34,052 nt of DNA from Polaromonas sp. (GCA_028292045.1 JAQGMZ010000181.1:1-34052), one strand, 5' to 3'; shown: positions 26,430-34,052, counted from the stretch's first letter. Notes: a model not told the origin generated them from the letters alone. A program made the numbers and translations.

Positions 26430-27254
26430 TCAACGCGACAAGGCGCTGCGAACCAGGTAGCTCAGCGCGTCCACCAGGGCGACGAGCACCAGCATGGCCA
26501 ACAAGACGGTACTGGTCTCGCCCATCTGGAACAGGCCCATGTGAAACGCGAGCATCTGCCCCAGGCCACCGGCGCCCACCACGCCCAATATGGCGGCGGC
26601 GCGAATATTGTTTTCCCACCGGTACAGCGAATAGCTCATCAGCTGCGGCAAGATTTGCGGCAGCGTGGCGTAAAGGAAAATCCGGCTTTCGCTCACACCG
26701 CGCACCCGCAGAGCAAAGGCGGGCGATGCCCCGGCGTTTTCAATGGACTCGGCAAACAAGCGCCCCAGAACACCCGATGTGTGCAGCCCCAGGGCCAGGG
26801 TGCCTGCAAAAGGACCCAGGCCAACCGCAATCAACAGCAGTGCCGCCCATACCAGTTCGGGCGTGCTGCGCAGTGTATTGAGGAGAAGGCGGGTCAGCAT
26901 GCGCCAGCGTGCCGGGTCTTGCGCATGGGCTTTGCTGGCGGGCAGGGCCAGGGCCAGTCCGAGCAGCACAGCCAGAAGGGTCCCCATGGCCGACATGGCC
27001 AGCGTCTCCAGTGAGGCAATCAACACCTTGCCGATGAAGGCGCTGCTGGTTTGCGGGTGCAAAAGCTCCCTCACAAAACGCCCCATCCTGCCGGCTGCGT
27101 CCCATGACCAGAAGCGTGCCCACTGCAAATCCAGGCTGGCAAAGCTGGCGGCGACCAGCAGCGCAATGCCCAGTACCAGCCAGCACGCCATGCAGCGTGC
27201 ATTGAACAGCCGGGGCGGCAATTTATAGGTGTCGTTGGCGGCGCCGGGTTTCAT
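26430..27254 (-). CDS. PhnE-type ABC transporter permease (second permease)
   Basis: Inner-membrane permease of a phosphonate-type importer, 274 residues with about six membrane segments. The family blocks LLLNTLRSTPELVWAALLLI and SLYRWENNIRAAAILGVVGA (the coupling-helix region with the ...GAGGLGQML continuation) are clear. The frame is open to an ATG at 27311 that would overlap the previous gene by 49 bases; the ATG at 27254, 8 bases after that gene's stop, is more likely. It is the last gene of a phnD-C-E-E operon. Here the importer is flanked by selenium genes and no C-P lyase gene is near, so the cargo is probably not a phosphonate. Confidence 0.88.
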   Translation of the reverse strand: MKPGAANDTYKLPPRLFNARCMACWLVLGIALLVAASFASLDLQWARFWSWDAAGRMGRFVRELLHPQTSSAFIGKVLIASLETLAMSAMGTLLAVLLGLALALPASKAHAQDPARWRMLTRLLLNTLRSTPELVWAALLLIAVGLGPFAGTLALGLHTSGVLGRLFAESIENAGASPAFALRVRGVSESRIFLYATLPQILPQLMSYSLYRWENNIRAAAILGVVGAGGLGQMLAFHMGLFQMGETSTVLLAMLVLVALVDALSYLVRSALSR

Positions 27255-27262
27255 GGCGGATT

Positions 27263-28117
27263 TCAGGCCAGGCCCTTGCGCAGTGCGGCGCTCATGCAGT
27301 CCGCCAGCCACACCAGCGCCATGAACACCAGCAAGATGCTGGCAACCTCAGCGCCATTGAACATTTTCATGGAAGCGTCCATCAACTGCCCCAGACCGCC
27401 GGCGCCGACAAAACCCAACACGGCGCTGGAACGAATGGCGCACTCCCAGCGGTACACGGTGTAGCTGGTCAACTCGCCCGCATTCTGGGGAAGCAGGCCG
27501 TAGAAAAAAGCCTGCAGGCGGCCTGAGCCATTGCGCATCAGGCTGGACGTGGCATGGTCGTCGCCGCTCTCCAGAATGTCGGCATACACCTTACCCAGCA
27601 TGCCGCCGTAAGTCAGCGCTATGGCCAGCACGCCAGAGGTAGGCCCCAGGCCCACCACCCTCACAAACACCAGCGCCCACACAAGTTCCGGCACGCTGCG
27701 CAACAGCGTCAGCAGCCAGCGGACCAGTTGGCGCATCACGCCGGGCAAGAAAGCCATGCGGCCCGTGAGCGCCGACAGGGACAGAGCCCTCACCGACAAG
27801 AGCGACAGCGGAATTGCCAGCAGCAGTGCCAGGGTCAGGCCTGCCGTGGCCATGGCCACGGTGCGCCAGACTTCCCGCAGCAGCAGGATCAAGAAATCAG
27901 CGTCAGTGCGGGGCGGGAAAAAATCTCCCACGAAATTGAGCGCGGGCTTCAAGGCGCCCGGTTCCATCAGCAGCCAGGGTTTGAACTCGGTCAGCACCAG
28001 CGTAGGCCAGAGCAGGGCCAGCCCTGCCAGGAGCCAGAAAATCCGGCCGGACCAAGCCGGGTCGCGCAAGGCCGGTGCGCGCGGGGGCAGGGCTTGAACA
28101 GGCACTGAAAACTTCAT
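27263..28117 (-). CDS. PhnE-type ABC transporter permease (first permease)
   Basis: Permease of 284 residues, related to the next one. Membrane segments begin at about residue 25 (IFWLLAGLALLWPTLVL); LLTLLRSVPELVWALVFVRV and TVYRWECAIRSSAVLGFVGA are the PhnE blocks. Two different PhnE subunits imply a heterodimeric channel, an arrangement known in some phosphonate and phosphite importers. It lies 13 bases after the ATPase gene and 8 bases before its partner, so the three are one transcript. Confidence 0.88.
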   Translation of the reverse strand: MKFSVPVQALPPRAPALRDPAWSGRIFWLLAGLALLWPTLVLTEFKPWLLMEPGALKPALNFVGDFFPPRTDADFLILLLREVWRTVAMATAGLTLALLLAIPLSLLSVRALSLSALTGRMAFLPGVMRQLVRWLLTLLRSVPELVWALVFVRVVGLGPTSGVLAIALTYGGMLGKVYADILESGDDHATSSLMRNGSGRLQAFFYGLLPQNAGELTSYTVYRWECAIRSSAVLGFVGAGGLGQLMDASMKMFNGAEVASILLVFMALVWLADCMSAALRKGLA

Positions 28118-28130
28118 GGCGCGCTGCAGG

Positions 28131-28964
28131 TCAACGGCAGTGCATCACGACGGGCGTCGAGGCGGCAGGGTGAAACCCATCGTCGGCATGCGCAGGCCCC
28201 GTCAATTCATGCAGGTGCTGGGCGTACAGTGCCTGCAGATGCGCCTGGGTGACTGCGGCAGCGGGCAGGTCAAAGGCCAATGCGCCTGCCCGCATGCCCA
28301 CGATGCGCGGAAAATGGGTTAACGCCATTTCGACATGATGCAGCGTGGTCACCAGCGTGGCACCGCGTTCACGGGCGGCCTGGGTCAGGGTCTGAATGGC
28401 GAGTTCGGAGCGGGTCGGGTCCAGCGCTGACAAGGGCTCGTCGACCAGCAGCAGCGCAGCCTCGGACACCAGCACCCGGGCCAGCCCCACACGCTGGCGT
28501 TCGCCGCCCGAAAGGCGGTCCACCCGGTCAAACAGTTTGTCGCTCACATCGAACCCGGCCAGTGCACGTTCAGCCCTGGGGATGTCTACCGGGTAAAACA
28601 GGCTTCTCAGGCTGGACCAAAGGCTTTCATGCGCAAGCCGCCCGGCCAGCACCGTGGTGACCACGCGCTGGCGGGGCGGCAGCGGCGGCACCTGGGGGGC
28701 GAGGAACAACGCCCCACGCAACTCCCGCAAGGCGCCGCGCGGCAACTGCCACGGGTTCTGACCATTGATCAGCACCGAGCCAGCCGAAGGCTTGAGCGCG
28801 CAGGCCATCAAGTGCAGCAACGTGGTTTTGCCGGCGCCCGATGGCCCGATGATGGCTAGCTGCTCACCAGCACGCACGCTCAGGCTCAAGGCGCTCACGG
28901 CGGGCTGTGCCCCCGGCCTTGCCGCCGGGTGACTTCCCGTGGCACTGCGCACATCAATTTTCAT
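28131..28964 (-). CDS. PhnC-type ABC transporter ATP-binding protein
   Basis: ATPase of the importer, 277 residues. Walker A GPSGAGKTT is at 40-48, the signature LSGGERQRVGLARVL at 151-165, Walker B LLLVDEPLSALDP at 171-183 and the H-loop LVTTLHHVEMAL after it; all are canonical, so the single ATPase would serve both sites as a homodimer. Compared with usual PhnC proteins it has about 25 extra, low-complexity residues at the C-terminus (ELTGPAHADDGFHPAAST onward) that include several His. It starts 73 bases after the binding-protein gene. Confidence 0.9.
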   Translation of the reverse strand: MKIDVRSATGSHPAARPGAQPAVSALSLSVRAGEQLAIIGPSGAGKTTLLHLMACALKPSAGSVLINGQNPWQLPRGALRELRGALFLAPQVPPLPPRQRVVTTVLAGRLAHESLWSSLRSLFYPVDIPRAERALAGFDVSDKLFDRVDRLSGGERQRVGLARVLVSEAALLLVDEPLSALDPTRSELAIQTLTQAARERGATLVTTLHHVEMALTHFPRIVGMRAGALAFDLPAAAVTQAHLQALYAQHLHELTGPAHADDGFHPAASTPVVMHCR

Positions 28965-29037
28965 GACAAAAAAGGCATGCTGCTGTTAGTGGGTAGTCAT
29001 TGATCGATATCGGGGCAGCAGCGCATTGTTGGAGCGG

Positions 29038-29904
29038 CTATTTCAAAAGGCCTGCACTGCGCGCCGCTTGCTCAATGCCTTTGTAGTTGCTGGCCTGGGT
29101 GGGAATGAAGCGCGTGGCGCGTTGCAGATCCAGAATTTCCTTGCCTTCCGCGGTAGATTTGTCCAGGCTCAAAAAAGCCTTAGTCAGCTTTTCACGCTGC
29201 GCTGGGGGCATGTCGGCATGCACCGTCCAGTTGTAGTCAAAAAAACCCGGGGTGGTGAAAAATACCTTGACCTTGGCGGTGTCCACCTTGCCATCGGCCA
29301 CAAACTTTTCCCAAACCGAGATGTTCAGGGCGCCTGCATCAACCTTGCCTGCCGCCACTGCTGCAATGGTCGCATCGTGCGCTCCCGAATAGGCCACCCG
29401 CTTGAAGTCCTTGTCCGGGTCGATATTGGCCTGGAGTAAAAAGCTGCGCGGCATCAAATGCCCGGAGGTGCTGGATTGCGAACCAAAGCTCACGCTTTTG
29501 TTTTTCAGATCAGCCAGGGTTTTGATGGCGGGGTCGCTGGTGATGAAAACCGATCGAAACTTTTCGTCCTCTTCCCGTTGAACCAGGGGAACGGCCTTGC
29601 CGCCCGAGCGCACATTGGCCTGCACAAAAGTAAAGCCGCCATACCAGGCCAGGTCGACCTGCTTGTTGGCCAGTGCTTCCACCGAGGCGGCATAGTCGCT
29701 GACCGGCGTGAATTCGACTTTCATGCCCAGGGTTTTTTCCAGGTACTTCATCAGCGGCGCTGCCTTGCGCGACAACTCGGTGGGTGATTCGTCAGGAATC
29801 GCGGTGACCCTGAACACCGTTTGGGCATGTGAAAAAGCGCCAAAGGCAAACAACGCCAGAGCAGTGATTCCGCGAAAGGGACGAGAACTGAAAATACCAA
29901 CCAT
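29038..29904 (-). CDS. PhnD-type periplasmic binding protein, putative selenium oxyanion receptor
   Basis: Substrate-binding protein of 288 residues. Signal peptide: SRPFRGITALALFAFGAFSH with cleavage after SHA (residue 27). The mature part has the PhnD-like opening TAIPDESPTELSRKAAPLM, the pocket segment VDLAWYGGFTFVQA, the anion loop FGSQSSTSGHLMPRSFLLQ and AYSGAHDATIAAVAAGKVDA. From memory, NCBI recognises a PhnD subfamily named putative selenate ABC transporter substrate-binding protein, which co-occurs with the SelD fusion found here; that match was not tested. It heads the importer operon and is divergent from senB, sharing a 151-base promoter region. Phosphate-, phosphite- or phosphonate-binding remains the alternative. 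Confidence 0.85.
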   Translation of the reverse strand: MVGIFSSRPFRGITALALFAFGAFSHAQTVFRVTAIPDESPTELSRKAAPLMKYLEKTLGMKVEFTPVSDYAASVEALANKQVDLAWYGGFTFVQANVRSGGKAVPLVQREEDEKFRSVFITSDPAIKTLADLKNKSVSFGSQSSTSGHLMPRSFLLQANIDPDKDFKRVAYSGAHDATIAAVAAGKVDAGALNISVWEKFVADGKVDTAKVKVFFTTPGFFDYNWTVHADMPPAQREKLTKAFLSLDKSTAEGKEILDLQRATRFIPTQASNYKGIEQAARSAGLLK

Positions 29905-30055
29905 GAAGACCTCAACCGGAAAGAAAAGAGTTGTCGATTAGACTTGATATTTGGCGCTCATGCAGCCAGCGCCGCTTGGCAAAACTCATGTAATTTCTGC
30001 AGGTGTGGACGGCCTGGATGCATTTTTCGTCAAAGATCCACTTCTCAAATGCCGT
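29905..30055. promoter_or_regulatory. Divergent promoter region, importer operon / senBC
   Basis: The only room for promoters of both the phnD-like operon and senBC. It holds an inverted repeat GGCGCT-N9-AGCGCC (29953-29973) near its middle and is more AT-rich toward phnD. No unambiguous -35/-10 pairs could be assigned. Joint control of import and utilisation from this spacer is an inference from the gene layout. Confidence 0.4.
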
Positions 30056-31078
30056 ATGAAACGTTCTCGCCTGCTCATTATTGTCCCCGCAACGGCCGCT
30101 GCCAACAACGGTAACTGGCAAACCGCCCAGCGTTGGTCACGCATGCTGCGGCCGACATTTCAGGTCACCCTGGCGCAGGGCTGGAATGGCGAGCCTTTCG
30201 ATGTGATGCTGGCGCTGCATGCCCGGCGTTCAGCCGAATCCATTGCCCGGTGGCCGCGCACGCAAGGTGCAGACGCTGTCGCCCCGGGTCTGGGCGTGGT
30301 GCTGACCGGCACCGACCTGTACCGGGACATTCAGAGCGATGCATCGGCGCAGGCATCCCTGGCTTATGCGCAGCAACTGGTCGTTTTGCAGGAATGCGCG
30401 CCTGATGCCTTGCCGGTGGCGGTGCGGCCCAAAGCCAGGGTGATTTTTCAATCCGTGGGCCTCCGGCAAACCGCGGTGAAGCCAGGGCAGCTTTTGCGCG
30501 CCGTGATGGTCGGTCACCTGCGTGAAGAAAAGTCGCCGCAAACCCTTTTCAACGCAGCCCGACGGCTCAAGCAGCATCCCGACATCCACATCGACCACAT
30601 CGGGGATGCGCTGGACGCTGAACTCGGCAGGCAAGCCCAGGCCTGTGCTGCCGAATGCCCGCGCTACCGGTGGCTGGGCGGACTGGCGCATGACGTCGCG
30701 CGCCGGCGCATACAGCGCGCGCACGTGCTGGTGCATGCCAGCCGCATGGAAGGAGGCGCCCATGTGGTGATGGAGGCCATCTGCAGCGGAACACCGGTGT
30801 TGGCCTCCAGGATTCCGGGCAATGTCGGCATGCTGGGCGCCGGCTACGCGGGCTATTTCGAACACGGCAATGCGCAGGAACTCGCGGATTTGCTCTTACG
30901 GCTGCGGGCTGAACAAAAAACTGCCGACGGCTTGTATCGTTTGCTGCAAGCCCAATGCGCCCAGCGCGCGCCGCTGTTTGCACCTGCCGCTGAAAAAGCA
31001 GCGCTGACGGCGTTGATGCGCGATCTGCTGCAATACAAAACCAACCCGGAAACTGCACTGCCCCATGCTTGCGCCTGA
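30056..31078 (+). CDS. senB: Selenosugar synthase SenB (TIGR04348-type glycosyltransferase)
   Basis: Predicted to transfer the selenium of selenophosphate to a UDP-sugar, giving the selenosugar used by SenA. About 340 residues with a GT-B, GT4-like layout. The N-terminus RLLIIVPATAAANNGNWQTA resembles the TIGR04348 opening (PAPxxxxxGN), and GVVLTGTDLYRDI and RAVMVGHLREEKSP follow. The donor-site motif E-x7-E lies in SRMEGGAHVVMEAICSGTPV. The frame is open 35 codons further upstream, but homology starts at the ATG at 30056. No good ribosome site is seen there. Its last 14 bases overlap the start of senC, so the two are translationally coupled. Confidence 0.85.
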   Translation: MKRSRLLIIVPATAAANNGNWQTAQRWSRMLRPTFQVTLAQGWNGEPFDVMLALHARRSAESIARWPRTQGADAVAPGLGVVLTGTDLYRDIQSDASAQASLAYAQQLVVLQECAPDALPVAVRPKARVIFQSVGLRQTAVKPGQLLRAVMVGHLREEKSPQTLFNAARRLKQHPDIHIDHIGDALDAELGRQAQACAAECPRYRWLGGLAHDVARRRIQRAHVLVHASRMEGGAHVVMEAICSGTPVLASRIPGNVGMLGAGYAGYFEHGNAQELADLLLRLRAEQKTADGLYRLLQAQCAQRAPLFAPAAEKAALTALMRDLLQYKTNPETALPHACA

Positions 31079-33353
31079 ACAACCTATCTTGAGAGACATC
31101 GTGCTGGTCGGCGGGGGCCACAGCCATGTCGGCGTTCTCAAGAGCTTTGGCATGCGGCCGGTTGCCGGTGTGCGGCTCACCTTGATTTGCACCGACACGC
31201 ACACCCCGTATTCAGGCATGCTGCCCGGCTATGTGGCAGGCCACTACGACTATGACGCGGTGCATATCGACCTGAGCCGCCTGGCGGTTTTTGCCGGGGC
31301 ACGGCTGTACCGCGACGAAGTAGTAGGCCTGGACCGGGTCAACCACAAAGTGCTTTGCCGCAACCGGCCGCCGGTGCCTTTTGATGTGTTGTCCATCAAC
31401 ATCGGCTCCACCCCCCGGCTGCAAGGCGTGCCGGGCGCTGCGATGCATGTGGTGGCGGTCAAGCCGATTGCCCGCTTCAATGAGCGTTGGCTGGCGCTGC
31501 TGGAACGTGTGCAGCGCCACCCCGGATGCACGACCGTGGCCGTGGTGGGCGCAGGGGCGGGCGGCGTGGAACTGCTTCTGGCCATGCAGTTTCGCCTGCG
31601 CAATGCTTTGGCCGCACTGGGCCGCAACCCGGATGAAATTGCTTTTCACCTGTTCACCGACAGTGCCTGCATCTTGCCGACGCACAACCCGGGTGTGCGG
31701 CGCCGGTTTGAAGCCGTGTTGGCTGACCGCCAGGTGGTGGTGCACCGCAATGCGGCTGTCGTCGAGGTCATGCGCGGACGTCTGCAAACCGCATCGGGCG
31801 AGGTGCTTGATGCCGATGAGATCGTCTGGGTGACGCGCGCCGGCGGAGCCGACTGGTTGAAATCCACCGGCCTGGCGCTGGATCCGGAAGGGTTTATCCA
31901 GGTCGCGGACACCTTGCAGAGCGTGACGGACCCGGCTATTTTTGCCGCCGGCGACATCGCCAGCATGGTGAACCATCCATTGGAAAAAGCCGGTGTGTTT
32001 GCCGTGCGCCAGGGGCCGCCCCTGACCGACAACCTTCGCCGCACCGTGCAGGGCGCATTGCTGAAGCCCTACCGCCCCCAACGCAGCTGGCTGGCCCTGA
32101 TCAGCACCGGCGACCAGTACGCCGTGGGATCGCGCGGCTGGCTCGGTTTTGCCGGCGCATGGGTATGGCGCTGGAAAGACCGGATTGACCGGCGTTTCAT
32201 GCGCAACTACCAGGAACTGGCGCCCATGGACACGCGGGCAGCGGCAACAGCGGCAAACCCGACCGGCACGGTGCAGCTCACTTCAGAGGAGTCGTTGCAG
32301 GCTATCTCGGCCATTGCCATGCGCTGCGGCGGCTGCGGCGCCAAGGTGGGCGCCACCGTGCTGTCGCGCGCATTGAGCCAGTTGCACCCGGTGCAGCGCG
32401 ACGACGTGCTGGTGGGCCTGAAAGACCCGGACGATGCCGCCGTGGTTCGGGTGCCCCCCGGCAAAGCCATGGTGCATTCAGTGGACTTTTTCCGATCCTT
32501 CATTGACGACCCCTATCTGTTCGGCAAGGTTGCCGCCAACCATGCGCTGGGCGACATTTGGGCCATGGGCGCGCAGGCGCAGTCAGCCACTGCGATTGCC
32601 ACCGTGCCCTCGGGGCTGGAGAGCAAGGTCGAAGATGTGCTGTTCCAGATGATGACCGGCGCACTGGAGGTATTGAACGCGGCCAACTGCGCGCTGGTGG
32701 GCGGCCACACGGGGGAGGGCAGGGAACTGGCGCTGGGCTTTGCCATCAACGGCCTGATCGACGACGATCCGTCGCAGATCCTGAGAAAAAACGGCATGCG
32801 CCCGGGCGATGTGCTGATTTTGACCAAGCCGATGGGTACCGGCACCCTGTTTGCCGCGCACGCCCGCCTCGCCGCCAAGGGCCGGTGGATAGACGCCGCA
32901 ATGCAGTCCATGGTGGTGTCCAACCGGCTGGGCGCGCAATGCCTGCGCGAATTCGGCGCCACTGCCTGCACTGACCTCACCGGCTTCGGGCTGCTGGGCC
33001 ATCTGGTGGAAATGACCCGGCCTTCAGGGGTGGATGCAGAAATCGATCTGGGCGCCTTGCCCCTGCTGGAGGGCGCGCAGGAATGCGTGAACGCCGGGAT
33101 TGTGAGCTCCCTGCAAAGCGCCAACGTGCGGTTGCGCCGCGCCTTGCGCAACCAGGAAGCGATGCGCAGTCATCCGCGCTATCCGCTGATCTTTGACCCG
33201 CAAACGGCAGGCGGCCTGCTGGCCAGCGTTCCGGCCGACCGGGCTGAGGCGTGCATGGCAGCGTTGCGTAAATTGGGGTATTGCCACACTGCAGCGATCG
33301 GCCGAATTTTGGTGCAGGGTGATGCGTTGGAGCCGATTACGCTTTGTGCTTGA
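31065..33353 (+). CDS. senC: SenC: FAD/NAD oxidoreductase fused to selenophosphate synthetase (SelD)
   Basis: A 762-residue fusion. Residues about 9-385 are a pyridine nucleotide-disulfide oxidoreductase of the NDH-2-like type: FAD loop DIVLVGGGHSHVGVL, NAD loop VAVVGAGAGGVELLLAMQ (about 158-175) and DPAIFAAGDIASM (about 289-301). Residues about 415-762 are SelD, making selenophosphate from selenide and ATP: RCGGCGAKVGATVL with Cys424 and Lys427 at the positions of E. coli SelD Cys17 and Lys20 (the second Cys, Cys19, is Ala426), then VHSVDFFRSFIDDPYLFGKV, NHALGDIWAMGAQAQSA and VGGHTGEGRELALGF. The oxidoreductase half may reduce an oxidised selenium species for the SelD half; this is inferred. 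No selA, selB or selC is in the window. Confidence 0.92.
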   Translation: MLAPEQPILRDIVLVGGGHSHVGVLKSFGMRPVAGVRLTLICTDTHTPYSGMLPGYVAGHYDYDAVHIDLSRLAVFAGARLYRDEVVGLDRVNHKVLCRNRPPVPFDVLSINIGSTPRLQGVPGAAMHVVAVKPIARFNERWLALLERVQRHPGCTTVAVVGAGAGGVELLLAMQFRLRNALAALGRNPDEIAFHLFTDSACILPTHNPGVRRRFEAVLADRQVVVHRNAAVVEVMRGRLQTASGEVLDADEIVWVTRAGGADWLKSTGLALDPEGFIQVADTLQSVTDPAIFAAGDIASMVNHPLEKAGVFAVRQGPPLTDNLRRTVQGALLKPYRPQRSWLALISTGDQYAVGSRGWLGFAGAWVWRWKDRIDRRFMRNYQELAPMDTRAAATAANPTGTVQLTSEESLQAISAIAMRCGGCGAKVGATVLSRALSQLHPVQRDDVLVGLKDPDDAAVVRVPPGKAMVHSVDFFRSFIDDPYLFGKVAANHALGDIWAMGAQAQSATAIATVPSGLESKVEDVLFQMMTGALEVLNAANCALVGGHTGEGRELALGFAINGLIDDDPSQILRKNGMRPGDVLILTKPMGTGTLFAAHARLAAKGRWIDAAMQSMVVSNRLGAQCLREFGATACTDLTGFGLLGHLVEMTRPSGVDAEIDLGALPLLEGAQECVNAGIVSSLQSANVRLRRALRNQEAMRSHPRYPLIFDPQTAGGLLASVPADRAEACMAALRKLGYCHTAAIGRILVQGDALEPITLCA

Positions 33354-33463
33354 AACGGGTATTGCCGGGAGTTGAAGGCTGACGGCAGCACGTCGATTTG
33401 CTTGAATGTTAGGTGCTTTGCGTGTGGTTTTTTGCTGCCTTCGGCTGGGGCGTTCTGTCTTTT

Positions 33464-34052
33464 GATTGAGTCCGAGCGCTTGCCCTGCGGGGGGTGACTT
33501 TCTTTTCTGGCAAAAAAGAAAGTAACCAAAGAAAGTTGCCCAGGGTGCGGGAGCGGGTTAGAGCTGGGCGCTCTGTCGGGCCTTCGCTTCGCTGGGCCCT
33601 GGGCACCTGGATCTGAGGGCGGACGGCATTAGCCATCACTGGCTGGTGCTGCCGCTCGTTCGCCAACAGCTTCACGCTCTGCTGGTTCTGAAAAAGGGTG
33701 CCGCATCCGCATCCATCAGTCACGCCAGTGCCTTGCCTGGCTTTGCCGCGCGGACTCCAAAATTCATCAAATCCAGCAAAGCAGCCAAGCCCACCATCAA
33801 GTTACCGGGTGATGCGGCGGTGACTTGCCCGATCAAGCAGAGCGTGAAGCTTTTGGCGAACGAGCGGTCAAGCAGCAGTGCGAACCATGCCAACAACGGC
33901 TGAAGCCGCCAACGCCCTCCGTGGCCGAGCGAAGCAATGGCCCGTTCGAGCGCTCAGCTCGTTTGCGAGCCCTGAGGCAACTTTCTTTCGTGAGTTTCTT
34001 TTTTGCCAGAAAAGAAAGTCACCCCCCGCAGGGAAGGCGCTCGGACTCAAAC
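33464..34052. repeat. Large imperfect inverted repeat, probable non-autonomous dispersed element (reaches window edge)
   Basis: The outer arms, 33464-33540 and 33976-34052, are 77 bases each and inverted, with a perfect 39-base core (33483-33521 against 33995-34033) that includes GGGGGGTGACTTTCTTTTCT. The symmetry continues inward at lower identity, with a second strong pair at 33652-33685 and 33833-33867 (CCGCTCGTTCGCCAA and AGCTTCACGCTCTGCT against their complements). The centre, about 33690-33830, is unpaired. No transposase or convincing gene is inside; short frames on both strands share the words SVKLLANER only because of the symmetry. The 33354-33463 stretch after senC shows no gene or clear terminator. 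Confidence 0.8.

Noticed and set aside
26430-29904. Annotation as a phosphonate utilisation (phn) operon
   Set aside because: Only importer genes are present; no C-P lyase, phosphonatase or phosphite dehydrogenase gene is near, and all flanking genes are selenium-related.
25167-33353. Selenocysteine incorporation system
   Set aside because: No selA, selB, tRNA-Sec or in-frame TGA with downstream structure was found; MsrB and SelO use Cys.
33409-33903. Two short frames on opposite strands with the shared words SVKLLANER
   Set aside because: The similarity comes from the inverted repeat itself; no start signals or family match, so they are treated as repeat-derived.

Overview
The window looks like chromosome from a GC-rich betaproteobacterium of the Comamonadaceae, most like Polaromonas, Rhodoferax or Variovorax. 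This rests on codon use, the msrB/yciB neighbourhood, the style of the beta-oxidation genes and the short dispersed intergenic repeats. No database search was possible. Gene density is high and there are no transposases, phage genes or CRISPR arrays.

Layout. (1) 1-2493, minus strand: selO, msrB and the 5' part of yciB, a redox and envelope housekeeping group with two copies of a dispersed repeat between msrB and yciB. (2) 2688-20251, plus strand: a long catabolic block. It holds an acyl-CoA synthetase, a five-gene LIV/HAAT-type ABC importer, a bifunctional enoyl-CoA hydratase/3-hydroxyacyl-CoA dehydrogenase, a thiolase, an acyl-CoA dehydrogenase, a small membrane protein, two SDRs, a hotdog thioesterase, an MDR-family reductase, a GST-like protein and an ElaA-type acetyltransferase. 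Together they look like uptake, CoA activation and beta-oxidation of an unidentified carboxylic acid. A near-perfect palindrome on a plausible promoter upstream of the fadB-like gene suggests TetR-type control. (3) 20252-23226: a spacer with a possible 51-codon membrane protein, an orphan LuxR-type response regulator, a secreted hydrolase-like protein and a lipoprotein with a thioredoxin-like CxxC. (4) serA (minus) and tRNA-Asn with a strong terminator.

(5) 25167-33353 is the most interesting part, a selenium locus. It encodes an EgtB-like protein matching selenoneine synthase SenA, a TIGR04348-type glycosyltransferase matching selenosugar synthase SenB, and a 762-residue fusion of an FAD/NAD oxidoreductase to selenophosphate synthetase SelD (SenC). 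Between senA and senBC, on the opposite strand, lies a complete phosphonate-type ABC importer (phnDCEE order) with no C-P lyase genes. The economical reading is a self-contained pathway: import of a selenium oxyanion, conversion to selenophosphate (SenC), transfer to a sugar (SenB), and oxidative C-Se bond formation on hercynine (SenA). The senABC pathway is established. The dedicated importer and the role of the oxidoreductase half of SenC are inferences that can be tested.

(6) 33354-34052: no gene, but a large imperfect inverted repeat about 590 bp long that runs to the window edge, probably a non-autonomous dispersed element.
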